Of a DNA stretch of 64,000 bases, positions 8,304-16,391 are shown piece after piece (positions within the stretch are counted from its first letter, which is position 1; the number at the start of each line of letters is the position of its first letter). The translations under genes and the position numbers were made by a program. The notes below the pieces were generated by a model, which did no database searches, was not told the origin of the DNA, and worked only from the letters and a program-made list of their open reading frames with translations. The DNA is from Winogradskyella schleiferi (GTDB taxonomy: Bacteria; Bacteroidota; Bacteroidia; Flavobacteriales; Flavobacteriaceae). Where the stretch lies: assembly GCF_013394655.1 (NCBI RefSeq), contig NZ_CP053351.1, forward strand, positions 4,008,001-4,072,000. Reading direction: 5' to 3'.

Positions 8304-8998
8304 TGCAAACCGAAGACGATTTTAAAGCCGGACAAGTCTTATTGATAGACAAGCCATTGACGTGGACATCGTTTCAAGTGGTGAATAAGTTGCGTTGGTC
8401 AATTCGGCAAGCCTTCAATATTAAAAAAATCAAAGTGGGTCATGCTGGTACTTTAGATCCATTGGCAACTGGTTTATTAGTGATTTGTACAGGAAAGATG
8501 ACCAAACAAATCAACACCTTTCAAGGTCAGGAAAAAGAATATACTGGTACGTTTGTTTTAGGCGGTACCACACCATCTTTTGATTTGGAAACTGAGGTCA
8601 ATGAAACCTTTCCTACGGAACATATTACTGATGACTTAATTCATGCCACAACGCAACAGTTTATTGGAAAAATAGACCAATTTCCACCTGTATTTTCAGC
8701 CATTAAAAAAGATGGTAAGCGTTTGTACGAATTTGCAAGGGCAGGCGAAGAAGTTGAAATTAAATCACGACAAGTAGAAATTACGGAGTTTGAAATCACT
8801 CAAATCAGCAACCTTGAATTGCATTTTAGAGTGGTGTGTAGCAAAGGTACTTACATAAGGTCATTGGCTCACGATTTTGGAAAAGCCCTAGATTCTGGCG
8901 CACATTTATCCTCATTACGTCGCACTAGAATTGGGGATTTTAAAGTTGAAGATGCCATGACACCTGAAACTTTTATAGAAAATTTACCTTCAAAATAG
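8303..8998 (+). CDS. truB: tRNA pseudouridine-55 synthase
   Basis: Converts U55 of the T-loop of tRNAs to pseudouridine. The catalytic aspartate lies in GHAGTLDPLATGLLV (about residues 48-62), and the LIDKPLTWTSFQVVNKLR opening and KGTYIRSLAHDFG motif are intact. At 231 residues it is the short Bacteroidota form without a long PUA tail. It overlaps uppP by one base. Confidence 0.96.
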   Translation: MQTEDDFKAGQVLLIDKPLTWTSFQVVNKLRWSIRQAFNIKKIKVGHAGTLDPLATGLLVICTGKMTKQINTFQGQEKEYTGTFVLGGTTPSFDLETEVNETFPTEHITDDLIHATTQQFIGKIDQFPPVFSAIKKDGKRLYEFARAGEEVEIKSRQVEITEFEITQISNLELHFRVVCSKGTYIRSLAHDFGKALDSGAHLSSLRRTRIGDFKVEDAMTPETFIENLPSK

Positions 8999-9081
8999 TC
9001 ATTTAACAAGGGTTTAAGGTTGGTTTTTAAACTATTTCTGCGTTATATTCGTATATAACTATACAGAAACCGCTTATTCTT

Positions 9082-9819
9082 TTGAATTTCATAGAACAAC
9101 ATAAAGCCTTAATCATCACAATTCTTCTCGCAGGAATTGTGGTCTTTGGTATGTTCAGTATTCAAATACAACGGCAACAAGATTTAATTACTGAAAGTTA
9201 TTACCTTCTTGAACCAGAACCTGAAAAAACCGAAACTGAACTTCAGAAGTTAGAAGAATTAGCAGCTGAATCTACCAACAAAGCATTTAACGAAGACGAG
9301 GAATACAAGGAAATGATGCGTAACTTTAAAACCGTTGATGCCAATGATTTTGAAAGAACCACAAAAGCGATAGAGGATGCTAAAGCAAATGAGGAAGTTT
9401 CAGAAGAAACGAGCACGGATAAATCGTATGCCAATAGCGGAGATTATGCCTTAAATTCTAAAGAAACACAGTCTTATAAAAAACTGCAAGAAGAACTTCA
9501 GCAACGCTTAAAAAACAAAAAAATAGCAGACGAGCATGCGAAAAATAAAAGTACTTTAACCTATTCTCTAAAAGGTAGAACTCTGACCCATTACAAAATT
9601 CCACGTTATTTATGTGAAATCGGTGGAAAAATAGTGGTGACGATAAAAGTGAACGGTTCAGGAGATGTGATTGATGCCTCTGTTAATGGCTCATCTAATT
9701 CTAATAATAAGTGTTTAGTTGACCATGCGATTGCTTATGCGGAATCCGTTCAATTTGATAGTTCTAGTCGATCAGACCAACTAGGTACAATAACTTTTTT
9801 GTTTAAAGGGAAACGTTGA
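9082..9819 (+). CDS. Membrane-anchored protein with TonB-like C-terminal region
   Basis: 245 residues from a TTG start at 9082. A single N-terminal helix (about residues 8-27, ALIITILLAGIVVFGMFSI) is followed by a charged, Glu/Lys-rich coiled region (about 45-160). A small C-terminal domain (KIPRYLCEIGGKIVVTIKVNG.GDVIDASVNG) resembles the TonB C-terminal fold, including a G-x-V-x-V-x-I-x2-G pattern. It lies 83 bases after truB. The architecture suggests an envelope-spanning protein, but whether it energises receptors is not shown; it lacks the proline-rich region of classical TonB. Confidence 0.6.
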   Translation: MNFIEQHKALIITILLAGIVVFGMFSIQIQRQQDLITESYYLLEPEPEKTETELQKLEELAAESTNKAFNEDEEYKEMMRNFKTVDANDFERTTKAIEDAKANEEVSEETSTDKSYANSGDYALNSKETQSYKKLQEELQQRLKNKKIADEHAKNKSTLTYSLKGRTLTHYKIPRYLCEIGGKIVVTIKVNGSGDVIDASVNGSSNSNNKCLVDHAIAYAESVQFDSSSRSDQLGTITFLFKGKR

Positions 9820-9829
9820 TTCAGTAGAT

Positions 9830-10019
9830 TTTTTTTTCACGAATTACACGAATTTCCACAAATTATCACTCAACCGATATCAAGTTTTCTTCACTATTAA
9901 ACTCTAATAGCAAATTCAACACCGAAGGGAAAAATCCTTTAATAATCTTATAACCAAAAGATTGAGTTCGTAGTTCGATTCGTGCTAATTAGTGAAATTA
10001 GCGTCTATTTTTTTTAAAA
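9830..10019. repeat. Imperfect long inverted repeat between convergent genes
   Basis: The left end (about 9832-9858) has TTTCACGAATTACACGAATT. The reverse complement of the right end (about 9975-10005) has TTTCACTAATTAGCACGAAT. The arms enclose about 110 bases of AT-rich DNA with no ORF, and T-runs lie outside both arms. The unit sits between the ends of the TonB-like gene and the thioredoxin-like gene, so it could act as a terminator-like or MITE-like repeat. Confidence 0.5.
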
Positions 10020-10029
10020 TAAGCTTCCA

Positions 10030-10647
10030 CTAATCTTCCATTAAGAGCACCAAATCTTCAATAGTAGATTGCCCTTTGTCCGTATTATACCAACGTTGCA
10101 AATCTTCTTTAAATTCTGGTGTTAAAGCACCATGTTCAGCTTTATAAGCTTGAACTAAATTTGTTGCGACCGTTGGTCTTGGTCCAAAAGTGTTTATGAC
10201 TTCATTAGTTTCAGAATCAAGCATTATTAACTTTGGAATTGCTTTTCCGCCATGAGTTAAAAACTGATTCATGAGGGCTTCGTTTTCGTCTCTCAGCACA
10301 ACTTTATAATCAATATTCGTATTAAGTTCCGCAACTTTATTGATAATAGGCAAAATATGAGCTGCGTCGCCACACCAACTTTCAGAAATAACCAACCAAG
10401 TTACTTTTTTGTTGAAACTTTCAATTTTAGTTTTCATCTCCTCAGAAACTTTAGCCGTCTTGTCCCAGCGTCTCATACGTCTATCGTTAAGCTGTGTATA
10501 TGCAACTAAATCCATAGTTTTATCATTTCCAGTGGTTGATTTTACTTCAACTAATGTTGAAACTAAAGTTCGATATTCAGCATAAGTCATACTATTCTTT
10601 AGACTTTCTGAAATAATGTCGTTTATAGTGAGTGTGTCCGTATTCAT
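10030..10647 (-). CDS. Thioredoxin-fold family protein
   Basis: 205 residues. The thioredoxin-like core starts at about residue 85 (KVTWLVISESWCGDAAHILPIINKVAEL). The usual CxxC is replaced by a single cysteine, WCGDA. A cis-proline-type segment follows (GGKAIPKLIMLDSETNEVINTFGPRP). This matches a Bacteroidota thioredoxin-9-like family of unknown substrate. No signal peptide, so cytoplasmic. Monothiol chemistry or a non-redox role is possible. It is divergently placed to tag, with about 80 bases between. Confidence 0.75.
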   Translation of the reverse strand: MNTDTLTINDIISESLKNSMTYAEYRTLVSTLVEVKSTTGNDKTMDLVAYTQLNDRRMRRWDKTAKVSEEMKTKIESFNKKVTWLVISESWCGDAAHILPIINKVAELNTNIDYKVVLRDENEALMNQFLTHGGKAIPKLIMLDSETNEVINTFGPRPTVATNLVQAYKAEHGALTPEFKEDLQRWYNTDKGQSTIEDLVLLMED

Positions 10648-10726
10648 ATTACAAAATTAAGATTCTATTGCCATTTTTTGTGCAACAGTTGTTACATTAG
10701 TTGTGCAATCTAAAATTCCTTACAAG

Positions 10727-11290
10727 ATGAACAAAAACAGATGTGGTTGGTGCGTTGGCAATGATTTATATGAAGCTTATCACGATGAAGAATGGGGCGT
10801 CCCTGTTTATGACGACGATACCTTGTTTGAATTTTTAATATTGGAAACCTTTCAGGCTGGTTTAAGTTGGATAACCATTTTAAAGAAGCGTGAAAATTTT
10901 AGAAAGGCCTTTGACCATTTTGATTATAAGAAAATTGCCAATTACACATCCGATAAAGTTGAAACCTTATTGCAAGATAAAGGAATTGTTAGAAACAGAT
11001 TAAAAGTGAATGCCACTATTACCAATGCACAGGCTTTTATGAAAATTCAAGAGGAATATGGGTCGTTTTCTAAATATATTTGGGGTTTCGTGGATGGAAA
11101 ACCTATAAAGAATCGTCTTGAAAATTATAAGAACGCTCCTGCGCATACGCCTTTGAGTGATGCTATAAGCAAAGATTTAAAAAAACGTGGATTTAAATTT
11201 GTAGGCTCAACGGTTATTTATGCCCACATGCAAGCTACAGGAATGGTAAATGATCATGAAGTATCTTGTTTCAGGTATCAAGAGGTTTAA
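10727..11290 (+). CDS. tag: DNA-3-methyladenine glycosylase I
   Basis: Excises 3-methyladenine from alkylated DNA (base excision repair). It has the Tag signature MNKNRCGWC..YHDEEWGVPVYDD, with the N-terminal zinc cysteine and the conserved E/W residues. ETFQAGLSWITIL and the C-terminal zinc-site region (FVGSTVIYAHMQATGMVNDH) are also present. A GTG start eight codons upstream (10703) is open, but the ATG at 10727 gives the usual family N-terminus. It has 187 residues from this start. Confidence 0.92.
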   Translation: MNKNRCGWCVGNDLYEAYHDEEWGVPVYDDDTLFEFLILETFQAGLSWITILKKRENFRKAFDHFDYKKIANYTSDKVETLLQDKGIVRNRLKVNATITNAQAFMKIQEEYGSFSKYIWGFVDGKPIKNRLENYKNAPAHTPLSDAISKDLKKRGFKFVGSTVIYAHMQATGMVNDHEVSCFRYQEV

Positions 11291-11496
11291 AACATTTCTT
11301 ATATTTTGGTTGAGTTTGTTTCTAGTAGATAAAATAGAGTATATTCATTTTTTCCTTGATGAAAAAACGAACCAAAAAAATCAAGACTTAAGAACCTTTT
11401 ACTAAAAATTTCTTAGGTCATCCAAATATTAATCCTATAGTAAAGCATTAATCGTTCAATTAGCAATGCTCTCAATTTAGAAGTAAATCTTTAATT

Positions 11497-12135
11497 TTAT
11501 AACGAAAAAGGTTTAAGGTATTTTATAAATTCGTTTCTAGGCATATTTTTCGCACCTAGACTTTCCAAATGCTTAGTGTGCAGTTGGCAGTCTATAAGTT
11601 GATAACTTGAATTTTGAATAAAAGTAATAAATCCCACTTTACTCGCATTGCTTACTTTGGTAAACATGCTTTCGCCACAAAACACTTTATCGTTAATTTC
11701 AATACCATACAGGCCACCAACTAATTCTTTATTTTGCCAAACCTCTATAGACTTCGCGTAACCAAGTCGATGAAGTTTTACGTAAGCTTTTATCATATCA
11801 TCAGTAATCCACGTGCCATATTGGTCACTGCGTTTTGCACACGCACAGTTTTCCACAACAGCTTTGAAAGCCTTATTTGTAGTCACTTTAAAAGCATCTT
11901 TTTTAAGCACTTGTTTCATACTTTTAGACACTTTTAAATCATCAGGTAACAAAACAAATCGCGGATCTGGCGACCACCAAAGAATGGGTTCTTCATCTTG
12001 AAACCATGGAAATATACCCTTGGAATAGGCAAACAATAACCGTTCTGGAGACAGATCACCTCCAATGGCCAAAAGGCCATCTGCAGACGCTTTAGACACA
12101 TCAGGAAAATCAATTTTTTGGGTTAGAAAGTGCAT
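11497..12135 (-). CDS. aat: Leucyl/phenylalanyl-tRNA-protein transferase
   Basis: Transfers Leu or Phe from tRNA to N-terminal Arg/Lys of proteins, creating ClpS/ClpAP N-degrons. The 212-residue protein contains the conserved GLLAIGGDLSPERLLFAYSKGIFPWF opening and the ILWWSPDPRFVLLP, GGLYGIEINDKVFCGESMF and LIDCQLHTKHLESLGA segments, all hallmarks of the family. Full length. Monocistronic as far as the sequence shows. Confidence 0.95.
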   Translation of the reverse strand: MHFLTQKIDFPDVSKASADGLLAIGGDLSPERLLFAYSKGIFPWFQDEEPILWWSPDPRFVLLPDDLKVSKSMKQVLKKDAFKVTTNKAFKAVVENCACAKRSDQYGTWITDDMIKAYVKLHRLGYAKSIEVWQNKELVGGLYGIEINDKVFCGESMFTKVSNASKVGFITFIQNSSYQLIDCQLHTKHLESLGAKNMPRNEFIKYLKPFSL

Positions 12136-12299
12136 CTGTTAAAATCTATAACGTACATTTTTGCTGTTAATTTAGCACTTTCACTTTGATACTAAAAGAA
12201 TTTTAGTGATATTTGAGTTGACCTTTATGAATTAGATTTTTGTTCATCATTGCTTTTTTTTAATTTGTTTGTAGAGGTCAAACCTAAAACCACAATACT

Positions 12300-12327
12300 A
12301 AGTCCTGATTAACCATCAGGACTTTTT
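12300..12327 (+). terminator. Rho-independent terminator-like hairpin on the plus strand
   Basis: Ten-base perfect arms AAGTCCTGAT / ATCAGGACTT (12300-12309, 12315-12324) with loop TAACC are followed by T's on the plus strand. Neighbouring genes on both sides are on the minus strand, so a plus-strand transcript ending here would be a non-coding RNA or antisense RNA. Confidence 0.5.
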
Positions 12328-12351
12328 CAATTAAAGTTGAACTGGTTAACA

Positions 12352-12396
12352 AAAAAAAAGACCTGTTTTTCAATAAAAAAACAAGTCTTTTTTTTA
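12352..12396 (-). terminator. Terminator downstream of the DUF3127 gene
   Basis: An A-run, GACCTG and T-run face a complementary A-run, CAAGTC and T-run: an 18-base stem with one mismatch, ending 18 bases after the DUF3127 stop. Long U/A tracts on both sides make it effective on either strand. Confidence 0.6.
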
Positions 12397-12413
12397 AAAT
12401 TTACGACCTTAAC

Positions 12414-12791
12414 CTAGAAAGGTAAATCGTCATTATCATCTTCGTTTAAATCGCTAACAGGCTCAAAAGCTTCTGTTGGTGGTACAGGAGGCATATCTCC
12501 ACTTGGAGCTTGTGCTTGTAACGCTTCAATTCTCCAACCTTGTATAGAATTAAAATATTTAGTTTCACCTTGTGGATTCACCCATTCTCTTCCTCTTAGG
12601 TTGATATTAATTTTAACCTGCTGACCTTCTTTGAAGTTGTTTAACAATTCTGTTTTGTCTTGAACAAACTCCACCATAATATGCTGTGGGTATTGTTCTT
12701 CTGTAGTCACTACAACTTCTCTTTTTCTAAACCCATTACTACCAAAAGTTTGAGTCTCTCCTACCATTTTAATACGTCCTTGTACTTCCAT
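12414..12791 (-). CDS. DUF3127 protein with SSB-like acidic tail
   Basis: 125 residues. The DUF3127 core (MEVQGRIKMVGETQTFG..FRKREVVVTT..YPQHIMVEFVQDK..GREWVNPQG) covers about residues 1-95 and looks like a small beta-barrel of OB type. A proline-rich linker leads to a C-terminus ending DDDLPF-like (DNDDLPF), the same tip as the SSB protein encoded at 31728-32180 (GDDDLPF). This suggests that it binds SSB-tip partners such as recombination or replication proteins. Function not established. Confidence 0.8.
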   Translation of the reverse strand: MEVQGRIKMVGETQTFGSNGFRKREVVVTTEEQYPQHIMVEFVQDKTELLNNFKEGQQVKININLRGREWVNPQGETKYFNSIQGWRIEALQAQAPSGDMPPVPPTEAFEPVSDLNEDDNDDLPF

Positions 12792-12834
12792 TTTTGCTTA
12801 ATCTATAATTTATAAAATTCTTATTTTTTTGAGA

Positions 12835-13704
12835 CTACGAAAGTAATAACTTCCAAGCACTTTTTACGTCTCCATAGCTCAAATAATTTTGAGCCAGTTT
12901 ATGTTTTTCTCTGTGTGATGCGGTTTTAATGTCTGGATAGCGTTCAGAAATATCTTCAACAAATTGATTTACTTCGTCTTTATTGGGCAAAGCTTCAACA
13001 TTGGCAAGCATTCCGAGATTGTTTCCTGTTAAAATCATACTATTTCTCACGTGCTCTGGCATATTGTCAACACCAATTCCCAATGTTTTTAAAGGTTTTG
13101 GAATTTCAAAAAAGCCTTTTTTCGCTCTACTGTAATAACTCCCACCAGCTCTTGCCACTAGGTCTAATGCTTCTTGATTTATGGTTTGGTCGTCGTTTAA
13201 AACTTCATCAGAAAAATGAAGTTTCACCACTTCGCATATCACTAAATTCCCTGCTCCGCCTTCGGTTCCTAAATGCACTATGTCATTGACTTTGCATTCA
13301 AATTGTATTGGCGATTCTGCGACTCTAAACGGTTTTACAATATCTGATGGAAGCATTGATAAACCCGCTTTTCCAAATTCATTAACCCCTTCAGGATATT
13401 CTGTACTGGTTAAGGATGCCTGATGCACCATATCGTAATTTACAACATTAATGACCACTTCTTTGATCGCTTCAACATTGCCCAATGTATGTTTGGTGGT
13501 GTTGTCCCTCACACGTCTGGCTGGTGAAAAAATTAATATGGGAGGATTGGCACTAAATACATTAAAAAAGCTGAAAGGCGATAAATTAGGATTACCATCA
13601 GCATCAATTGTGCTCGCAAAAGCGATAGGTCTTGGCGCAATGGCACTCAACAAATAACTGTGTAAAACGCCTGTTGAAAGGTCTTTAGGGATGAATGAAA
13701 CCAT
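12835..13704 (-). CDS. Flavin reductase-like FMN-binding protein
   Basis: 289 residues of the DIM6/NTAB (PF01613-like) flavin reductase family. The split-barrel flavin domain covers about residues 15-180 (SAIAPRPIAFASTIDADGNPNLSPFSFFNVFSANPP.LIFSPARR). Conserved flavoprotein segments include VVINVVNYDMVHQASLT and ESPIQFECKV. The C-terminal 100 residues are an extension common in Bacteroidota. Substrate not inferable from the neighbourhood. It is transcribed in the same direction as DUF3127, 43 bases upstream of it. Confidence 0.85.
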   Translation of the reverse strand: MVSFIPKDLSTGVLHSYLLSAIAPRPIAFASTIDADGNPNLSPFSFFNVFSANPPILIFSPARRVRDNTTKHTLGNVEAIKEVVINVVNYDMVHQASLTSTEYPEGVNEFGKAGLSMLPSDIVKPFRVAESPIQFECKVNDIVHLGTEGGAGNLVICEVVKLHFSDEVLNDDQTINQEALDLVARAGGSYYSRAKKGFFEIPKPLKTLGIGVDNMPEHVRNSMILTGNNLGMLANVEALPNKDEVNQFVEDISERYPDIKTASHREKHKLAQNYLSYGDVKSAWKLLLS

Positions 13705-13916
13705 GTATTTGACTGATTTTCAACAAATATAATTATATTGAGTTGCAGACGAAAGTATTTTGGGCATATTAAAGCACAATAATATCAACATATTTACATT
13801 ATATTTAAAATTGAAACGAGCATAATTATAGTTTTCTAATCTAATGGAACATTAATAGCGAATAGCATGTGACCTTGAGAAACAATAATTATAAACACAT
13901 GAATTAAAACTAACTA

Positions 13917-15068
13917 ATGACTTTTAGCTTAAATAGAAATGCAATCCGTTGGATTATTGTAGTGTCTTCCTTTATTATCATTTCTCTTATTCTTTGGAAT
14001 ACTTATACATTTTTTCAAAATTTCAAGGCCGAAGAGCGTTCTAAAATGAAGAATTGGTCATTTGCCCAAAAAGAAATGCGTAAAACCGATAATCTTAATG
14101 CAGACATTGGGGAGCTACCATTAGAAATTTTAAAAAGTAATACGTCTACTCCCATGATAAAAGTTAGTGAAGATGGGAGTATGGAGCACAATAATATCGA
14201 TGAAGAAAAAGCAAAGGATTCTATTTACCTTATTAAATTAATTGAAAAATTTAAAAATGAAAATGAGCCTATTGAGATACGATATAAGGGCAAAATATTA
14301 TCAACATTATATTATGGTAACTCACCATTGCTAAACAAACTAAAATATTACCCTTTGGCTTTAATGCTTATTATTTTTCTGTTTGCTGCAGTGGCATATT
14401 TCTTCTATCGAAGTTCAAAAATTGCCGATCAGAATAAACTCTGGACAGGGATGGCAAAGGAAACAGCCCATCAGATTGGAACCCCTTTATCTTCTCTGGT
14501 TGGCTGGACAGAAATTTTAAAGTCGGAAAATGTAAATCCAGATTATATAGTTGAAATCGAAAAAGATATTGACCGGCTTCAAACCATAACTGAACGGTTT
14601 AGTAAAATTGGTTCTGCGCCAACATTAAAATCGATGGATATTGTTGAAGTGACCAAATCGTCTTATGCGTATTTGAAAGCACGTTCTTCCAAGCTTATTA
14701 ATTTTGAAATTATAATTCCTGAAAGAGAAATACCTATTAACCTCAACGAGCAACTTTACAGTTGGACCATTGAAAATTTAGTAAAAAACGCCATAGATGC
14801 CATGAAAGGCAAAGGCGATTTAAAACTGGAATTATCACAGCTGGAAAATCAAGTCTTTATTAATATTTCAGACACTGGAAAAGGGATTCCAAAGTCTTCC
14901 TATACTAAAATATTTGAGCCTGGTTACACTACGAAAAAGCGTGGTTGGGGACTTGGCTTGTCTTTAGCTAAGCGGATTATTGAAGATTACCACAATGGAC
15001 GAATAAAAGTGTTGACTTCTGAAATTGGAAAAGGAACAACGATTCAAATTATGTTGAAGCAGGTATAA
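13917..15068 (+). CDS. Sensor histidine kinase
   Basis: 383 residues. A membrane helix (about residues 12-32), an extracytoplasmic domain (about 33-140) and a second helix (about 145-164) precede a dimerisation/phosphoacceptor box ETAHQIGTPLSSLVGWTEIL (His near residue 187). A HATPase domain follows, with N (LVKNAIDAM), G1 (DTGKGI) and G2 (RGWGLGLSLAKRI) boxes. No response regulator is adjacent, so it is an orphan kinase. The stop codon lies two bases before the left repeat of the GIY-YIG unit. Confidence 0.9.
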   Translation: MTFSLNRNAIRWIIVVSSFIIISLILWNTYTFFQNFKAEERSKMKNWSFAQKEMRKTDNLNADIGELPLEILKSNTSTPMIKVSEDGSMEHNNIDEEKAKDSIYLIKLIEKFKNENEPIEIRYKGKILSTLYYGNSPLLNKLKYYPLALMLIIFLFAAVAYFFYRSSKIADQNKLWTGMAKETAHQIGTPLSSLVGWTEILKSENVNPDYIVEIEKDIDRLQTITERFSKIGSAPTLKSMDIVEVTKSSYAYLKARSSKLINFEIIIPEREIPINLNEQLYSWTIENLVKNAIDAMKGKGDLKLELSQLENQVFINISDTGKGIPKSSYTKIFEPGYTTKKRGWGLGLSLAKRIIEDYHNGRIKVLTSEIGKGTTIQIMLKQV

Positions 15069-15070
15069 TT

Positions 15071-15480
15071 GTCATTCAGAGCGTAGCGAAGAATCTCAAT
15101 ATGTTTACTAAATCAATGAATTAAAATTATTCTGAAAGCATGAAAACTATAGGGAATCACAATTACTATGTTTATATTCTAACAAACAAAACAAAAACCG
15201 TACTATATACTGGTGTAACAAATAATCTTAAAGATAGATTATATTTTCATAATAATCCAGAACCCTTTTCAAAAGCTTTTACTAAAAAGTATAGATGTTT
15301 TTATTTAATTTATCATGAGCTTTTTTTTGACGTTGAAACTGCTATAAAACGAGAAAAGGAAATTAAAGGCTGGAGTCGTAAGAAAAAAGAATACTTGATT
15401 TCACATTTTAATGTTGAGTGGGAATTCTTAAACGAGACTATCTAAGAGATTCTTCAGTCACTGCGTTCCTTCTGAATGAC
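15071..15480 (+). mobile_element. GIY-YIG nuclease unit bounded by inverted repeats
   Basis: The left arm at 15071-15096 begins GTCATTCAGA and ends GAAGAATCTC. The right arm at 15446-15480 is its inverse, with reverse complement GTCATTCAGA..GAAGAATCTC around a slightly longer middle. The only gene inside is a GIY-YIG nuclease whose stop codon touches the right arm. The unit is inserted between the histidine kinase stop (2 bases away) and the gene at 15544. No flanking target duplication is obvious. Confidence 0.75.
15140..15445 (+). CDS. GIY-YIG nuclease family protein (URI type)
   Basis: 101 residues, a stand-alone GIY-YIG domain. The motif is present as YYVYIL and LYTGVTNNLKDR, with the catalytic arginine in NNLKDR. 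A histidine lies in YFHNN, and the metal-binding glutamate is in AIKREKEIKGW. These residues are all conserved, so the nuclease is likely active. Proteins of this size (UPF0213/URI group) have unknown cellular roles. The flanking inverted repeats suggest that it belongs to a mobile unit. It begins 43 bases after the left arm. Confidence 0.92.
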   Translation: MKTIGNHNYYVYILTNKTKTVLYTGVTNNLKDRLYFHNNPEPFSKAFTKKYRCFYLIYHELFFDVETAIKREKEIKGWSRKKKEYLISHFNVEWEFLNETI

Positions 15481-15543
15481 AAAAGTTTTAAAAACCTGAA
15501 AGGTCTAGCAACAAACTATCAAAATTTTAGTTTAAATTTGACC

Positions 15544-15900
15544 ATGCGTTCGTCACGATTTTTCACTTTAAAAGAAGCCAGGCTTGGCAATAACTGTCCT
15601 GAATGTTATTCTAATGATAGTTTAGAACTCACGTTTAAACAAAACTTAACTGAATCCAAATTTTATAAGGCCATTACAAATGAAACGGCTTCTGAGCTAC
15701 GTTGTCTTAATTGTGAAGTACAAATTTTTCCTATTATGTGGACAGATGACATTGAACGTGTTGTGGATTACCACAAAAGAGGACTTAAAACGAAACCTAA
15801 ATCTATTAAGTTAAAGCCAATCACTTGGGCAATAATTGTTCTTATAATTGTGGTTTTAGTTGCCGCTATCTTATTCGCAACCGGAATAATTTCAATTTAA
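15544..15900 (+). CDS. Hypothetical zinc-ribbon membrane protein
   Basis: 118 residues from the ATG at 15544. The frame is open to 15418, but the upstream part runs through the repeat arm and is not credible coding sequence. Two cysteine pairs (NCPECYS and LRCLNCEV, about residues 18-21 and 56-59) form a probable zinc ribbon. A C-terminal membrane helix (ITWAIIVLIIVVLVAAILFATGI) anchors the protein. A TAAATTTG box at 15533-15540 sits only 3 bases before the start codon. Function unknown. Confidence 0.65.
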   Translation: MRSSRFFTLKEARLGNNCPECYSNDSLELTFKQNLTESKFYKAITNETASELRCLNCEVQIFPIMWTDDIERVVDYHKRGLKTKPKSIKLKPITWAIIVLIIVVLVAAILFATGIISI

Positions 15901-15901
15901 T

Positions 15902-16291
15902 CTATAAAAAAGAGCTGATTTTCTTTGCAATAGCCTCGAACTCTTGAGGCTCTAATTTTTGCTTGTTCGAAAAACGGGCATCATCCATAGTATGAAGTGG
16001 AATCAAATGGACATGCGCATGTGGAACTTCTAAGCCTATTACGGACATTCCAATACGTTCGCATGGCACGGCTTTTTCTAAAGCCATAGCTACTTTTCTA
16101 GAGAACTGCATCAATCCTAAGTAGGTATCTTTATCTAAATCAAAAATTTTATTGACTTCTTTTTTAGGAATACAAAGTGTATGACCTTTGGAATTTGGGT
16201 TAATATCCAAAAACGCAAAAAACTCTTCAGTTTCGGCAACCTTATAAGACGGTATTTCGCCTGAAATTATTTTTGTGAAGAGTGTTGCCAT
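15902..16291 (-). CDS. HIT family nucleotide hydrolase/transferase
   Basis: 129 residues with the histidine triad HAHVHLIPL (about residues 95-103) and the conserved LDINPNSKGHTLCIPKKEV segment. This is the HinT-like class of purine nucleoside phosphoramidases; the physiological substrate is unclear. It lies about 100 bases downstream of greA on the same strand, separated from it by a strong terminator, a pairing common in flavobacteria. It converges with the zinc-ribbon gene, whose stop is 1 base away. Confidence 0.93.
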   Translation of the reverse strand: MATLFTKIISGEIPSYKVAETEEFFAFLDINPNSKGHTLCIPKKEVNKIFDLDKDTYLGLMQFSRKVAMALEKAVPCERIGMSVIGLEVPHAHVHLIPLHTMDDARFSNKQKLEPQEFEAIAKKISSFL

Positions 16292-16320
16292 GTTTAAGTT
16301 TTGTTGAGTCTTTCATAAAT

Positions 16321-16354
16321 ATAAAAAGATTCCTGTAATAAGGAATCTTTTTAT
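16321..16354 (-). terminator. Terminator after greA
   Basis: A perfect 14-base stem (16321-16334 / 16341-16354, core AAAAAGATTCCT / AGGAATCTTTTT) has a 6-base loop. It lies between the greA stop (16392) and the HIT start (16291). Confidence 0.75.
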
Positions 16355-16391
16355 GATATATCTATACTATTATTAGTTATTCCGCAATTTA

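Noticed and set aside
15418..15543. N-terminal extension of the zinc-ribbon membrane protein
   Set aside because: The first 42 codons read through the inverted-repeat arm of the GIY-YIG unit and have no family resemblance; ATG 15544 preferred.
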